A stretch of DNA of 36,036 nucleotides from an uncultured Actinomycetes bacterium (GTDB lineage Bacteria > Actinomycetota > Actinomycetes > Mycobacteriales > Mycobacteriaceae), in assembly GCA_903862565.1 (NCBI GenBank), contig CAIOYU010000643.1, forward strand, positions 1-36,036, in the 5' to 3' direction. The position numbers and the translations under genes are program-made. The notes beneath the pieces are model-generated. The model was not told where the DNA came from and did not search any database. It saw nothing but the letters and a program-made list of their open reading frames with translations. Below, one piece after another: positions 1 to 8,767 of this stretch (position 1 is the first letter of the stretch; each line of letters starts with the position of its first letter).

Positions 1-267
1 CACCACCGCAAGGACCTCACCTACCGTCCGATCACCGATGCGCCTACCTGCGTGGTGGCACTCGCCGTCCCGGAAGGCCCGCAAAGCGAACTCGTCGAGG
101 AGTTCATCGGGATTGTGCGGGGACGCAAGCCCGGTTCGTCGCGGGGTCAGGACCAGCAGGCGCCGAAACGCAAAGCCCGGGAAAAGACGCTCGCCAAGCA
201 GGCCGCCCGCGCCGCCGCCGGGAATGTCGCGCGCAAGCCGGGCCCAGCCAAGCGGGGCCGGCGCTGA
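1..267 (+). CDS. LysR-family transcriptional regulator, C-terminal fragment
   Basis: The reading frame is open from the first base of the window and ends at TGA 265-267, so only about 88 C-terminal residues are visible. They begin HHRKDLTYRPITDAP and continue to VALAVPEG, which resembles the end of the substrate-binding domain of LysR regulators (a TYRPI-x-DAP strand followed by a V-A-L-A-W-P-like strand). A lysine/arginine/alanine-rich tail of about 40 residues follows; such basic tails occur in mycobacterial DNA-binding proteins. The ORF track starts at GTG 52 only because the true start lies outside the window. The stop is one base from the stop of the convergent bcpB gene. Family assignment rests on a short segment, and the target genes are unknown. 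Confidence 0.55.
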   Translation, partial: HHRKDLTYRPITDAPTCVVALAVPEGPQSELVEEFIGIVRGRKPGSSRGQDQQAPKRKAREKTLAKQAARAAAGNVARKPGPAKRGRR

Positions 268-268
268 G

Positions 269-733
269 TCAGGCCTTCTTGCGGGACCGCAGTACGTCCA
301 GGGCCTTGTCGGCGTGGGTGTCCATGTTGACTTCGCTGGAGATCACGTCGAGCACGGTGCTGTCGGAGTCGATCACGAAGGTGGTGCGTTTGACCGGCAT
401 GAACTTGCCCAGCAGGCCCCGCTTGACGCCGAACATCTCGGCGACTTTGCCGTCGGCGTCGGACAACAACGGATAGTCGAACCGCTGGGAGTCGGAGAAC
501 TTCGACTGCTTCTCCACCGCATCGGTGCTGATGCCCACCCGTGCCGCGCCGACGCCGTCGAACTCGCTTGCGAGGTCTCGGAAGTGGCAGGCCTCCTTGG
601 TGCAACCGGGGGTCATCGCGGCGGGGTAGAAGAACAACACCACCGGCCCGCCCGCGAGCAGGCTGGTCAGGGATCGCACCGTCCCGGTCTGGTCGGGTAA
701 TTCGAAGTCGGGCACACGGTCACCACGTTTCAT
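269..733 (-). CDS. bcpB: Thiol peroxidase of the BCP/AhpC family (peroxiredoxin)
   Basis: This is a single-domain cytoplasmic peroxiredoxin of 154 residues that reduces hydroperoxides through a peroxidatic cysteine. The visible core is [20 protein letters not shown], where the P-x-x-x-T-x-x-C motif carries the catalytic Cys and the second Cys five residues later is placed like the resolving Cys of atypical 2-Cys BCPs. The thioredoxin-fold start ([14 protein letters not shown]) and the FVIDSDSTV strand are present. I choose ATG 733 over GTG 739 because a TAACGT -10 hexamer sits 7 bases upstream of the ATG, an arrangement suiting a leaderless mRNA. It is divergent from trpE, as Rv1608c is in M. 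tuberculosis. Length is normal for the family. Confidence 0.9.
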   Translation of the reverse strand: MKRGDRVPDFELPDQTGTVRSLTSLLAGGPVVLFFYPAAMTPGCTKEACHFRDLASEFDGVGAARVGISTDAVEKQSKFSDSQRFDYPLLSDADGKVAEMFGVKRGLLGKFMPVKRTTFVIDSDSTVLDVISSEVNMDTHADKALDVLRSRKKA

Positions 734-739
734 GATCAC

Positions 740-746
740 TACGTTA
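740..746. promoter_or_regulatory. Candidate bidirectional promoter for bcpB and trpE (shared -10)
   Basis: The heptamer TACGTTA reads as TACGTT on the plus strand and TAACGT on the minus strand, so both directions have a TANNNT -10 hexamer on the same base pairs. Leftward, 7 bases separate it from the bcpB ATG. Rightward, initiation near 751-752 would give trpE a leader of about 40 nt carrying a Shine-Dalgarno site. No good -35 is seen for either side. Inferred from sequence only. Confidence 0.45.
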
Positions 747-790
747 TCGGGTGGTCAGCGCCGGGGAACAGGTCTGGGAAGATGTACCCC

Positions 791-2326
791 GTGTCCACCC
801 TCGCCGTCACGACCACGCGCGACGAGTTCCGCGCGCTGGCCGCCGAACACCGGGTGGTCCCGGTGACCCGTAAGGTGCTCGCCGACAGCGAGACTCCGCT
901 GTCGGCCTACCGCAAACTCGCCGGCAACCGCCCCGGAACCTTCCTTTTGGAATCCGCCGAGAACGGGCGCTCCTGGTCGCGGTGGTCGTTCATCGGAGCC
1001 GGCGCGCCATCGGCGCTGACGGTCCGTGACGGTCAGGCGGTCTGGCTGGGTGCCAGCCCCAAGGATGCCCCTGCCGGCGGGGATCCGCTGGAGGTGCTGC
1101 GCGCCACCATCGATTTGTTGGCCACCGGACACCCGGCGGGATCGACAGTGCCTGGGATGCCACCGCTCTCGGGTGGATTGGTCGGGTTCTTCGCCTACGA
1201 CTTCGTCCGGAGGCTCGAGCGGCTGCCGGAGCTTGCCGTTGACGACCTGCATCTGCCCGACATGCTCCTGCTGCTGGCCACCGACCTGGCTGCCGTCGAC
1301 CACCACGAGGGAACCATCACCCTGATCGCCAACGCGGTGAACTGGAACGGCACCGACCAGCATGTGGACCAGGCCTACGACGAGGCCGTGGCCCGCCTCG
1401 ACGTGATGACCCGGGCGCTGGGACAGCCGCTGCCGTCCACGGTGGCCACCTTCAGTCGCCCGGAGCCCCGCCATCGGTCGCAGCGCACGATGGAGGAGTA
1501 CGGGGCCATCGTCGAGAAGCTCGTCGGGGAGATCGAGGCCGGCGAGGCATTCCAGGTGGTGCCGTCTCAGCGCTTCGAGATCGACACCGACGCCGACCCG
1601 ATCGACGTCTACCGGATGCTGCGGGTGTCCAACCCCAGCCCCTACATGTACCTGATGCAGATCCCGAATGAGGCTGGGGAGACGGCGTTTTCGATCGTCG
1701 GCTCCAGTCCGGAGGCGCTGGTGACGGTGCAGGACCGCTGGGCGACCACCCATCCCATCGCCGGCACCCGGTGGCGCGGCCACACCGAGGAGGAGGACCA
1801 GCTGCTCGAGAAGGAACTGCTGTCCGACGAGAAGGAGCGTGCCGAGCACCTGATGCTGGTCGACTTGGGCCGTAACGATCTGGGTCGGGTCTGCGTGCCG
1901 GGCACCGTGCGGGTCGAGGACTACAGCCACATCGAGCGCTACAGCCACGTCATGCACCTGGTCTCCACCGTGACCGGGCTGCTCGCCGAGCACCGCACCG
2001 CACTGGACGCCGTGACGGCCTGTTTCCCGGCAGGCACCCTGTCGGGGGCGCCGAAGGTGCGGGCGATGGAACTCATCGAAGAAGTCGAGAAGACCCGCCG
2101 CGGCCTCTACGGCGGAGTGGTCGGCTACCTCGACTTCGCGGGCAACGCCGACTTCGCGATCGCCATCCGCACCGCGCTGATGCGCGACGGCATCGCCTAC
2201 GTCCAGGCAGGCGGCGGTGTGGTGGCCGACTCCAACGGGCCCTATGAGTACACCGAGTCCGCAAACAAGGCCAAGGCGGTTCTCAGCGCGATCGCCGCCG
2301 CCGAGACTCTGGACGCACCGGCGTGA
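791..2326 (+). CDS. trpE: Anthranilate synthase component I
   Basis: TrpE makes anthranilate from chorismate with ammonia supplied by TrpG, the first committed step of tryptophan synthesis. The 511-residue product has the N-terminal regulatory lobe with the LLES feedback motif ([10 protein letters not shown]) and the C-terminal chorismate-binding lobe with [63 protein letters not shown] and the GGGVVADS segment. The ORF track starts at ATG 782, but the purine run GGGAAG (776-781) abuts that codon; GTG 791 lies 9 bases beyond it and gives the usual N-terminus, so I prefer GTG. No glutamine amidotransferase domain is fused, and trpG is not in the window. The gene overlaps the next one by GTGA, implying coupled translation. 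No leader peptide rich in Trp codons is visible upstream. Confidence 0.95.
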   Translation: MSTLAVTTTRDEFRALAAEHRVVPVTRKVLADSETPLSAYRKLAGNRPGTFLLESAENGRSWSRWSFIGAGAPSALTVRDGQAVWLGASPKDAPAGGDPLEVLRATIDLLATGHPAGSTVPGMPPLSGGLVGFFAYDFVRRLERLPELAVDDLHLPDMLLLLATDLAAVDHHEGTITLIANAVNWNGTDQHVDQAYDEAVARLDVMTRALGQPLPSTVATFSRPEPRHRSQRTMEEYGAIVEKLVGEIEAGEAFQVVPSQRFEIDTDADPIDVYRMLRVSNPSPYMYLMQIPNEAGETAFSIVGSSPEALVTVQDRWATTHPIAGTRWRGHTEEEDQLLEKELLSDEKERAEHLMLVDLGRNDLGRVCVPGTVRVEDYSHIERYSHVMHLVSTVTGLLAEHRTALDAVTACFPAGTLSGAPKVRAMELIEEVEKTRRGLYGGVVGYLDFAGNADFAIAIRTALMRDGIAYVQAGGGVVADSNGPYEYTESANKAKAVLSAIAAAETLDAPA

Positions 2327-2928
2327 TCCGGGTCGCCCAGCTTCTGCTCCTGCTGGCCGCCGGCTTGCTGTGGGCGGCATCCCGCCTGCCCTGGGTATCG
2401 CTGGAATCCTTCGACGAACTCGGCCCTCCCAAAACTTCCGTGCTGACCGGCGGGGCCTGGTCGAACGCGCTGCTGCCGTTGGCCCTGCTGATGATCGCCG
2501 CTGCGCTGGCGGGGCTGGCTGTGCGGGGCTGGCTGTTGCGTGGAGTCGCCATGCTTGTCGCGGTGGCGAGTCTGGCGCTGGGCTATCTGGGCCTCAGCCT
2601 CATCGTGATGCCCGACGTCGCCCCGCGCGCCGCCGCGCTGGCCGACGTGCCGGTGGCGATTCTCGTCGGTAGCCATCGACACATCGCCGGTGCGGTTCTC
2701 ACGCTCATCGCGGCGGTGTGCGCCCTGCTGGCCGCCGTACTGATGGTGCGCACGGCCTCATCTGTGCGATACGCCGCGGCCACTTCTGCTTCCCCCGGGC
2801 GTGCAGTCACCGCGGATTCCGAGCGGTTGCTGTGGGACGCCCTGGATGCGGGCCGTGATCCTACCGATGGAGACGGTGACGGACCCGGCGATTCGTCGGG
2901 TCCGGGGCCCGGCTCAGAGGGGCGGTGA
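2323..2928 (+). CDS. Trp-operon-associated conserved membrane protein
   Basis: This 201-residue protein belongs to the actinobacterial family of membrane proteins encoded between trpE and trpC (TIGR02234-like; Rv1610 position). Four hydrophobic segments are visible: an N-terminal helix ([16 protein letters not shown]), two in the middle ([40 protein letters not shown]) and one near residue 120-140 ([18 protein letters not shown]). The sequence RLPWV between helix 1 and its loop is typical. The tail of about 50 residues is Gly/Asp/Pro-rich and probably cytoplasmic and disordered. It starts with GTG overlapping the trpE stop (GTGA). Biochemical function is unknown; location suggests a role linked to tryptophan synthesis or transport, which is inference. 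Confidence 0.85.
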   Translation: MIRVAQLLLLLAAGLLWAASRLPWVSLESFDELGPPKTSVLTGGAWSNALLPLALLMIAAALAGLAVRGWLLRGVAMLVAVASLALGYLGLSLIVMPDVAPRAAALADVPVAILVGSHRHIAGAVLTLIAAVCALLAAVLMVRTASSVRYAAATSASPGRAVTADSERLLWDALDAGRDPTDGDGDGPGDSSGPGPGSEGR

Positions 2929-3024
2929 CGGATGCCGGTAATCGGGCGGCTAATCTTTCAGCGGTATCGACGCTCAGGCGCGACACCGCAAGGCAGTACA
3001 TCGCAAGAGGGGAACCGGCTGTCC

Positions 3025-3843
3025 ATGAGTTCGGCAACCGTACTTGACTCCATTCTCGAAGGAGTTCGTGCGGACGTTGCCGCCCGTGAGGCTCGGGTGA
3101 GCATGGCTGAGATCAGGGCGGCAGCCGAGGCTGCGCCCCCGGCCAGGGACGCCATGGCTGCACTGCGCGCCCCGGGCATCGCGGTGATCGCCGAAGTCAA
3201 GCGGGCCAGTCCATCGCGGGGCCAACTCGCACCGATCGCCGATCCTGCCGACCTGGCCCGCGCGTACCAGGCCGGCGGGGCCCGGGCGATCAGCGTGCTC
3301 ACCGAGGAGCGGCGTTTCAAGGGATCGCTGGCCGACCTGGACGCCGTCCGCGCCGCGGTCACCATTCCGGTTCTGCGCAAGGATTTCATCGTGCGGCCGT
3401 ACCAGATCCACGAGGCGCGGGCGCACGGTGCCGACATGCTTCTGCTGATCGTGGCGGCATTGGATCAGTCGGCGCTGGTGTCGATGCTGGACCGGACCGA
3501 GTCGTTGGGCATGACCGCGTTGGTCGAGGTGCACACCGAGGAGGAGGCCGACCGCGCACTGCAGGCAGGTGCGAAGGTGATCGGTGTCAACGCCCGAGAT
3601 CTGAAGACCCTGTCGGTCGACCGCGACTGCTTCGGCCGTATCGCGCCTGGACTGCCGTCCAGTACCATCCGCATCGCCGAGTCCGGTGTTCGGGGTCCGG
3701 CTGACCTGCTGGCATACGCCGGGGCGGGAGCCGACGCCGTTCTGGTCGGGGAAGGCCTGGTGACCAGTGGTGATCCGCGCACCGCGGTGGCTGACCTGGT
3801 GACCGCCGGTGCTCATCCGTCGTGTCCGAAACCGGTACGCTGA
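3025..3843 (+). CDS. trpC: Indole-3-glycerol-phosphate synthase
   Basis: This TIM-barrel enzyme closes the indole ring, converting CdRP to indole-3-glycerol phosphate with loss of CO2 and water. The family motifs are all visible: [13 protein letters not shown] near the N-terminus, [48 protein letters not shown] and RIAESGVRG, followed by the phosphate-binding strand [10 protein letters not shown]. The ORF track starts at 2932, but ATG 3025 is preceded by AGAGGGGAA at suitable spacing and gives 272 residues, the usual mycobacterial length, so the upstream 31 codons are treated as leader. The 96-nt gap to the previous gene is the longest inside the trp cluster and could hold a secondary promoter; I see no convincing one. 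Confidence 0.95.
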   Translation: MSSATVLDSILEGVRADVAAREARVSMAEIRAAAEAAPPARDAMAALRAPGIAVIAEVKRASPSRGQLAPIADPADLARAYQAGGARAISVLTEERRFKGSLADLDAVRAAVTIPVLRKDFIVRPYQIHEARAHGADMLLLIVAALDQSALVSMLDRTESLGMTALVEVHTEEEADRALQAGAKVIGVNARDLKTLSVDRDCFGRIAPGLPSSTIRIAESGVRGPADLLAYAGAGADAVLVGEGLVTSGDPRTAVADLVTAGAHPSCPKPVR

Positions 3844-3867
3844 AACCTCGCTCTGTCGAGTACACAC

Positions 3868-5133
3868 ATGGCTGATACCTCCACCCCGAACCTGCCCCGT
3901 GCCAGCACGGCGTTAGCAGAGCCCACGACCCACGACCCTGATGCTCGCGGGCATTTCGGCGTCTTCGGCGGTCGCTACATCCCCGAGGCGCTGATGGCCG
4001 TCATCGAGGAAGTCACCGCCGCCTACGAGAAGGCGCGGACCGACCAGACGTTCCTGGACAAGCTCGACGATCTGCAGACGCACTACGCCGGGCGGCCCTC
4101 GCCGCTGTACGAGGCGACGCGTCTCGGTGAGCACGCCGGCGGCGCGCGGATCTTCCTCAAGCGCGAAGATCTCAACCACACCGGATCGCACAAGATCAAC
4201 AACGTTCTCGGTCAGGCACTCCTGGCGCGACAGATGGGCAAGACCCGGGTGATCGCCGAGACCGGAGCCGGCCAGCACGGGGTGGCAACCGCCACGGCCT
4301 GTGCACTGCTGGGCTTGGACTGCGTCATCTACATGGGTGCGGTCGACACGGCCCGCCAGGCGCTCAACGTCGCCCGGATGCGTCTGCTCGGCGCGGAAGT
4401 GGTTGCGGTGCAGTCCGGCTCGAAGACCCTCAAGGACGCCGTCAACGAGGCGTTCCGGGATTGGGTCGCCCACGCCGACGACACCTACTACTGCTTCGGG
4501 ACGGCGGCCGGTCCGCATCCGTTCCCGGTGATGGTCCGCGATTTCCAGCGGGTCATCGGTATGGAGGCCCGCGCCCAGATCATTGCGCAGGCCGGCCGGT
4601 TGCCCGATGCCGTCACCGCCTGCGTGGGCGGTGGCTCGAACGCGATCGGTATTTTCCACGCCTTCATCGACGATCCCGGCGTCCGTCTGATCGGCTACGA
4701 GGCCGGCGGCGACGGCGTCGAGACCGGACGTCACGCGGCCACCTTCTCGGGTGGATCACCCGGCGCCTTCCAGGGTTCCTACTCCTACGTGATGCAGAAT
4801 CCCGATGGCCAGACCATCGAATCCCATTCGATCTCAGCCGGATTGGACTATCCCGGCGTCGGCCCCGAACACGCGTTCCTCAAGGAGATCGGCCGGGCGG
4901 AGTACCGGCCCATCACCGACACTGAGGCCATGGATGCCTTCAGCCTGCTGTGCCGGCTGGAAGGCATCATCCCGGCCATCGAGTCGGCCCACGCCATCGC
5001 TGGCTCGGTCGAACTTGGCGCCGAGCTCGGACCCGACTCGATCATCGTGGTCAACCTCTCCGGCCGCGGTGACAAAGACGTGGAGACCGCTGCCCGCTGG
5101 TTCGGTCTGCTCGACGGCCCGGGAGCCTCATGA
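3868..5133 (+). CDS. trpB: Tryptophan synthase beta chain
   Basis: TrpB condenses indole with L-serine using pyridoxal phosphate, working in an alpha2-beta2 complex with TrpA. The 421-residue sequence shows the PLP-lysine motif HTGSHKINN, the glutamate-bearing segment [11 protein letters not shown] that activates indole, the glycine-rich phosphate cradle [10 protein letters not shown] and the C-terminal NLSGRGDKD strand. The N-terminus carries about 25 extra residues before [13 protein letters not shown], as in other mycobacteria. ATG 3868 follows trpC by 24 nt; the Shine-Dalgarno site is weak. The last codons overlap trpA by ATGA, which fits the 1:1 stoichiometry of the complex. Confidence 0.97.
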   Translation: MADTSTPNLPRASTALAEPTTHDPDARGHFGVFGGRYIPEALMAVIEEVTAAYEKARTDQTFLDKLDDLQTHYAGRPSPLYEATRLGEHAGGARIFLKREDLNHTGSHKINNVLGQALLARQMGKTRVIAETGAGQHGVATATACALLGLDCVIYMGAVDTARQALNVARMRLLGAEVVAVQSGSKTLKDAVNEAFRDWVAHADDTYYCFGTAAGPHPFPVMVRDFQRVIGMEARAQIIAQAGRLPDAVTACVGGGSNAIGIFHAFIDDPGVRLIGYEAGGDGVETGRHAATFSGGSPGAFQGSYSYVMQNPDGQTIESHSISAGLDYPGVGPEHAFLKEIGRAEYRPITDTEAMDAFSLLCRLEGIIPAIESAHAIAGSVELGAELGPDSIIVVNLSGRGDKDVETAARWFGLLDGPGAS

Positions 5134-5939
5134 CCGTGCAGCACAGCCAGCCCGGTCGGCTGGGCCCGATCTTCGATGCGTGCCGTTCCGAGGACCGCGC
5201 GGCCCTGATCGGCTACCTGCCGACCGGCTATCCCGACGTGCCGACCTCGATTGACGCCATGGTCGCGATGTCCGGTGACTGCGACATCATCGAAGTGGGG
5301 ATGCCGTACTCCGACCCGGGAATGGACGGCCCGGTGATCGCCACGGCCACCGAGGTCGCGCTTCAGGGCGGGGTTCGGGTCACCGACACATTGCGGGCGG
5401 TCGAGGCCATCAGCGCCGCCGGTGGCAACGCGGTGGTGATGACCTACTGGAACCTGTTGGCGCACTACGGGGTTGACGCCTTCGCTCGTGACCTGGCCGC
5501 GGCCGGCGGGTTGGGTGTGATCACCCCCGACCTCATCCCCGACGAGGCCGAGGAGTGGATGGCGGCCTCGGAGCGCCATGATCTGGACCGGATCTTCCTG
5601 GTGGCGCCGTCGTCGACCCCCGAACGGCTCGCGCGCACCGTCGAAGCGTGTCGTGGATTCGTCTACGCGGCCTCAACCATGGGAGTGACCGGCGCTCGTG
5701 AAGCGGTGTCCCAGGCCGCACCGGATCTGGTCCGCCGGGTCAGAGAGATTTCCGACATACCCGTCGGGGTGGGTCTCGGGGTGCGCTCCCGGGCGCAGGC
5801 TGCCGAGATCGCGCTTTTCGCCGACGGGGTCATCGTCGGTTCGGCTCTCGTCTCCGCCCTGGGCGAGGGGGTGCCCGCGGTGCGGGACCTGACCGAGGAA
5901 CTTGCCGTCGGGGTGCGGAAAGAGGTGCCTGCCAAGTGA
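5130..5939 (+). CDS. trpA: Tryptophan synthase alpha chain
   Basis: TrpA cleaves indole-3-glycerol phosphate to indole and glyceraldehyde-3-phosphate and channels indole to TrpB. The 269-residue TIM barrel contains the catalytic signature [18 protein letters not shown], in which Glu55 and Asp66 stand 11 residues apart like the catalytic Glu49 and Asp60 of the E. coli enzyme. Other family landmarks are [50 protein letters not shown] and [13 protein letters not shown]. The gene begins inside the trpB stop (ATGA) and ends inside the lgt start (GTGA), so trpB, trpA and lgt form one translationally coupled set. Confidence 0.97.
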   Translation: MTVQHSQPGRLGPIFDACRSEDRAALIGYLPTGYPDVPTSIDAMVAMSGDCDIIEVGMPYSDPGMDGPVIATATEVALQGGVRVTDTLRAVEAISAAGGNAVVMTYWNLLAHYGVDAFARDLAAAGGLGVITPDLIPDEAEEWMAASERHDLDRIFLVAPSSTPERLARTVEACRGFVYAASTMGVTGAREAVSQAAPDLVRRVREISDIPVGVGLGVRSRAQAAEIALFADGVIVGSALVSALGEGVPAVRDLTEELAVGVRKEVPAK

Positions 5940-7753
5940 CGACAACGGTGCTTGCCTACATTCCGAGTCCCGCGCAGGGCGTCTGGCATCTGGGCCCGAT
6001 ACCGATTCGGGCCTACGCGCTGTGCATCATCGCCGGCATCGTCGCTGCTCTGCTGATCGGCGACCGGCGCTGGACGGCACGCGGCGGCGAACCCGGCGTC
6101 ATCTATGACATCGCGTTGTGGGCGGTCCCGTTCGGCTTGATCGGCGGCCGGCTGTATCACGTCATGACGGACTGGAAGACCTATTTCGGTCCGGGTGGAG
6201 CCGGTCCCGCTGCGGCACTTCGGATCTGGGAGGGTGGCCTCGGGATCTGGGGTGCCGTTGCGCTTGGCGCAGTGGGAGCGTGGATTGCCTGCCGCCGCAG
6301 GGGGATTCCCTTGCCCGCGTTCGGCGACGCCGTGGCGCCGGGCATCGTGCTGGCGCAGGCCATCGGCCGGTTGGGCAACTATTTCAACCAGGAACTTTAC
6401 GGCCGTGAGACAACCGTTCCCTGGGGCTTGGAGATCTTCTACCGGCGGGATCCGTCCGGGGTCGTCGACGTCCACTCTCTTGACGGGGTGTCGACCGGGC
6501 AGGTGGCCGCGGTTGTGCACCCCACCTTCCTTTACGAACTGCTCTGGAACCTCTTGGTTTTCGCTGTTCTGCTGTGGGCCGACCGCAAGTACCGGCTGGG
6601 TCACGGCCGCTTGTTCGCGTTGTACGTCGCGCTGTATTGCGTCGGTCGGTTCTGGATCGAACTGATGCGTGACGACGCGGCCACGCACATCGCCGGCATC
6701 CGCATCAACGTGTTCACCGCGACTTTCGTCTTCATCGGCGCAGTGGTCTACATGCTGCTCGCGCCCAAGGGCCGGGAGGATCCGGCGTCTCTGCGCGGCA
6801 AGCCAGTGGTAGCGCACCAGCACGAGTCGCTCACCGAGGAACTGGCGGCTGTTGCCAAGGGCAGTGGACTCATTGCGGCCGCGACGGTCGCCGGCGAGCA
6901 CGAGGCCGAGGATGCTCTCGCCGTCGGCGATGTCGAGGTGATCCCCGCCGACAGCCTCGTCGTGCAGTCAACGGCGGCGGAGGTAGTCGAATCGGACGCG
7001 GTGGACACCGCGACACAGATCGTCGAGACGGAGACGTCCGACGGTGCCGTGGTCGTCGAGACCGGCGAGGTCGTCGAGGCCGTCGAGCGTTCGGACGACG
7101 GCGATGCAGACGACACCATCGTCGTGTACTCCGCGCCGGTCGAGACGGACACCGTCCTGGTCTACGAGTCAGCCGACGAACCGGACTCTGAGGTTGTCGT
7201 GACTGAGACTGTTGTGACCGAGGCGGCCGAGTCTGAGGCGGCCGAGTCTGAGGCTGTTGTCACCAGCGCTGTCGTGACCGAGGCGGTCGTGACCGAGGTT
7301 GTCGAGTCTGAGGCTGTTGTCACCGAGGTTGTCGAGTCTGAGGCTGTCGTGACTGAGACCGTCGTCATTGATTCGGGTGACGCCGAGGTGCCCGAGAGTG
7401 ACACGATCGTGCATGACGCAGTCGTCACGGACGCGGTGAGCAGTGACACCGTGGTGATCGAGTCAGGGGCTGATGACTCGGAGGCAGTCGTTTCGGAGAC
7501 GGTCGTGTCCGACGACCCGCCTGCTGATGCCGTGGTGGTCGTCACCGAAGCCGTGGTCGTAACCCAAGCCGTGGTCGTCACCGAGGCCGAGGCAGTCGAA
7601 GCCGAACTGGCGCCTGGGCCGAAAGCCGTCCCCGCGGTTGAACTCCACCCGGAACCGAAGGCCGAATCCGCATCTGTGGTAGCCGACGATGAAGCCCCGA
7701 AACTGGGCTCGACGTTCAAGCGGTTGCTGTGGGGCGCGGGTAAGCGGGACTGA
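5936..7753 (+). CDS. lgt: Prolipoprotein diacylglyceryl transferase with long repetitive tail
   Basis: Lgt transfers diacylglycerol from phosphatidylglycerol to the lipobox cysteine of prelipoproteins in the inner membrane. The catalytic part is roughly residues 1-275: several transmembrane helices, the Lgt signature [13 protein letters not shown], the [12 protein letters not shown] motif, the [15 protein letters not shown] loop and a final helix ending MLLAPKGRE. Residues about 276-605 form a very long acidic tail dominated by Val, Glu, Thr, Ser and Ala, with repeats such as [10 protein letters not shown], far longer than needed for catalysis and longer than the tail of the 468-residue M. 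tuberculosis protein as I recall it. The start is GTG overlapping the trpA stop. The tail is probably cytoplasmic or wall-facing and disordered; its role is unknown. Confidence 0.93.
   Translation: MTTTVLAYIPSPAQGVWHLGPIPIRAYALCIIAGIVAALLIGDRRWTARGGEPGVIYDIALWAVPFGLIGGRLYHVMTDWKTYFGPGGAGPAAALRIWEGGLGIWGAVALGAVGAWIACRRRGIPLPAFGDAVAPGIVLAQAIGRLGNYFNQELYGRETTVPWGLEIFYRRDPSGVVDVHSLDGVSTGQVAAVVHPTFLYELLWNLLVFAVLLWADRKYRLGHGRLFALYVALYCVGRFWIELMRDDAATHIAGIRINVFTATFVFIGAVVYMLLAPKGREDPASLRGKPVVAHQHESLTEELAAVAKGSGLIAAATVAGEHEAEDALAVGDVEVIPADSLVVQSTAAEVVESDAVDTATQIVETETSDGAVVVETGEVVEAVERSDDGDADDTIVVYSAPVETDTVLVYESADEPDSEVVVTETVVTEAAESEAAESEAVVTSAVVTEAVVTEVVESEAVVTEVVESEAVVTETVVIDSGDAEVPESDTIVHDAVVTDAVSSDTVVIESGADDSEAVVSETVVSDDPPADAVVVVTEAVVVTQAVVVTEAEAVEAELAPGPKAVPAVELHPEPKAESASVVADDEAPKLGSTFKRLLWGAGKRD
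7204..7351 (+). repeat. Short in-frame tandem repeats within the lgt tail
   Basis: A near-identical 30-bp unit (accgaggttgtcgagtctga...) occurs at 7292-7321 and 7322-7351, and the 15-bp unit gaggcggccgagtct is doubled just upstream (about 7221-7250). All units are multiples of 3, so they lengthen the Val/Glu/Thr/Ser tail without breaking the frame. This suggests growth of the tail by slippage or unequal crossover. Confidence 0.75.
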
Positions 7754-7792
7754 CGGCCGTATGGCCACCCCGCCTTCTGGCATTCTGATTTC

Positions 7793-8320
7793 ATGACCGA
7801 GCCGCCGTTCGGAGGCGGAGAGATGCCGCCGCAGTACCAACCTCCGCCTGCCTACGCGCCGGAACAGCCACCAACGGGTTACATCCCGCCGGACAACACG
7901 GGCTACGGCGCCACCGGCTACGAACCCCCTGTCGCTGGTTACTACGGATCACCCGGCCAGTTCCCGCCGCCGGTCTACCCGGCACCGGGTCCGATTCCCG
8001 GGTACTACGTCGATCCGGTTGCCCCCTACGGCCGACATCCGTTCACCGGGGAACCGTTGTCCGACAAGTCGAAACTCGTGGCCGGGCTGCTGCAACTCAT
8101 CGGCCTTTTCGGCATTCTCGGCATCGGTCGGCTCTACCTGGGTTACACGGGCCTCGGCATCGCCCAACTGCTGATTGGAATATTCGGGGGGCTGATCATC
8201 GGGTTCCTGACGTGCGGGGTCGGCTTCCTCATTCCCGTCGTGTGGGCCATCGTCGACTCCGTGATGATCCTGAGTGACAAAGTGCGCGACCCACAGGGAC
8301 GTCCCCTGCGGGACGGGTGA
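7793..8320 (+). CDS. TM2-domain membrane protein with Pro/Tyr-rich N-terminus
   Basis: The 175-residue product starts with about 80 residues rich in Pro, Tyr and Gly (PPQYQPPPAYAPEQPPTGY), then a TM2-type module: PLSDKSKLVAGLLQLIGLFGILGIGRLYLGYTGLGIAQL followed by a second helix GGLIIGFLTCGVGFLIPVVWAIVDSVMIL. The charged start, the G-x-x-R-x-Y-L-G turn and the D-S between helices are TM2 (PF05154) hallmarks. It holds the position of Rv1615. Function is unknown. ATG 7793 lies 40 nt after lgt; a CATTCT hexamer (7781-7786) is exactly 6 nt upstream, so a leaderless transcript is possible but the hexamer departs from TANNNT. The stop overlaps the next start (GTGA). Confidence 0.8.
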   Translation: MTEPPFGGGEMPPQYQPPPAYAPEQPPTGYIPPDNTGYGATGYEPPVAGYYGSPGQFPPPVYPAPGPIPGYYVDPVAPYGRHPFTGEPLSDKSKLVAGLLQLIGLFGILGIGRLYLGYTGLGIAQLLIGIFGGLIIGFLTCGVGFLIPVVWAIVDSVMILSDKVRDPQGRPLRDG

Positions 8321-8721
8321 GCATCATGACGGAACGCACAAAGGTCTACGGCGGGCTCGGCGCCGGTGTGTTGGCGCTCGGCGCACTGACCTACATCGGC
8401 GTGGCAGACCCGCACCGTCCTGGGTCTGTGTTCCCGCCGTGCCCATTCAAAATGCTCACCGGATGGAACTGTCCGGCGTGCGGGGGACTGCGGATGACCC
8501 ACGACCTGCTCCACGGAGACATCGCGGCCGCCGTCGTCGACAACGTCTTTCTCCTGACCGGCCTGCCGCTGCTGGCCGCGTGGGCGCTGTGGCGGCGCCA
8601 GCACGGACAGCGTGTGTTCACACCGGCAGTCGGGGTGCTGATCGCCGTGGCCGCGCTCATCTGGACGGTCGTCCGTAACGTGCCGGGATTTCCTTTGATG
8701 CCCACCATTCTCGGCACCTGA
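8317..8721 (+). CDS. DUF2752 membrane protein
   Basis: This is a 134-residue protein with the DUF2752 core CPFKMLTGWNCPACGGLRMTHDLLHGDI, in which the Cys-Pro-x-Cys-Gly-Gly centre precedes a helix and two more transmembrane segments (VFLLTGLPLLAAWALW and VGVLIAVAALIWTVVRNV). One further helix lies at the N-terminus (GGLGAGVLALGALTYIGVA). It matches Rv1616 in position and length. Translation probably starts at GTG 8317, overlapping the previous stop, although ATG 8326 three codons later is also possible. The cysteines could bind metal, but no activity is established that I know of. Confidence 0.82.
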   Translation: MSIMTERTKVYGGLGAGVLALGALTYIGVADPHRPGSVFPPCPFKMLTGWNCPACGGLRMTHDLLHGDIAAAVVDNVFLLTGLPLLAAWALWRRQHGQRVFTPAVGVLIAVAALIWTVVRNVPGFPLMPTILGT

Positions 8722-8753
8722 TCAGACCCACCCCGCGGCGGCGGCAACCCGGC

Positions 8754-8759
8754 TATGCT
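8754..8759 (+). promoter_or_regulatory. Candidate -10 element for pykA
   Basis: TATGCT fits the mycobacterial TANNNT consensus and stands 8 bases before the GTG start of pykA, close to the spacing seen for leaderless mRNAs. No Shine-Dalgarno sequence is present between them, supporting a leaderless start. No -35 is obvious. Confidence 0.4.
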
Positions 8760-8767
8760 CGGTCTTC

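Noticed and set aside
734-790. Trp attenuator or leader peptide before trpE
   Set aside because: The gap is only about 45-55 bp, has no short ORF with Trp codons and no paired terminator/antiterminator stems.
755-2380. 541-residue minus-strand ORF
   Set aside because: It lies wholly antisense to trpE, is rich in Gly, His and Arg with no domain pattern, and arises from GC-rich third positions of the real gene.
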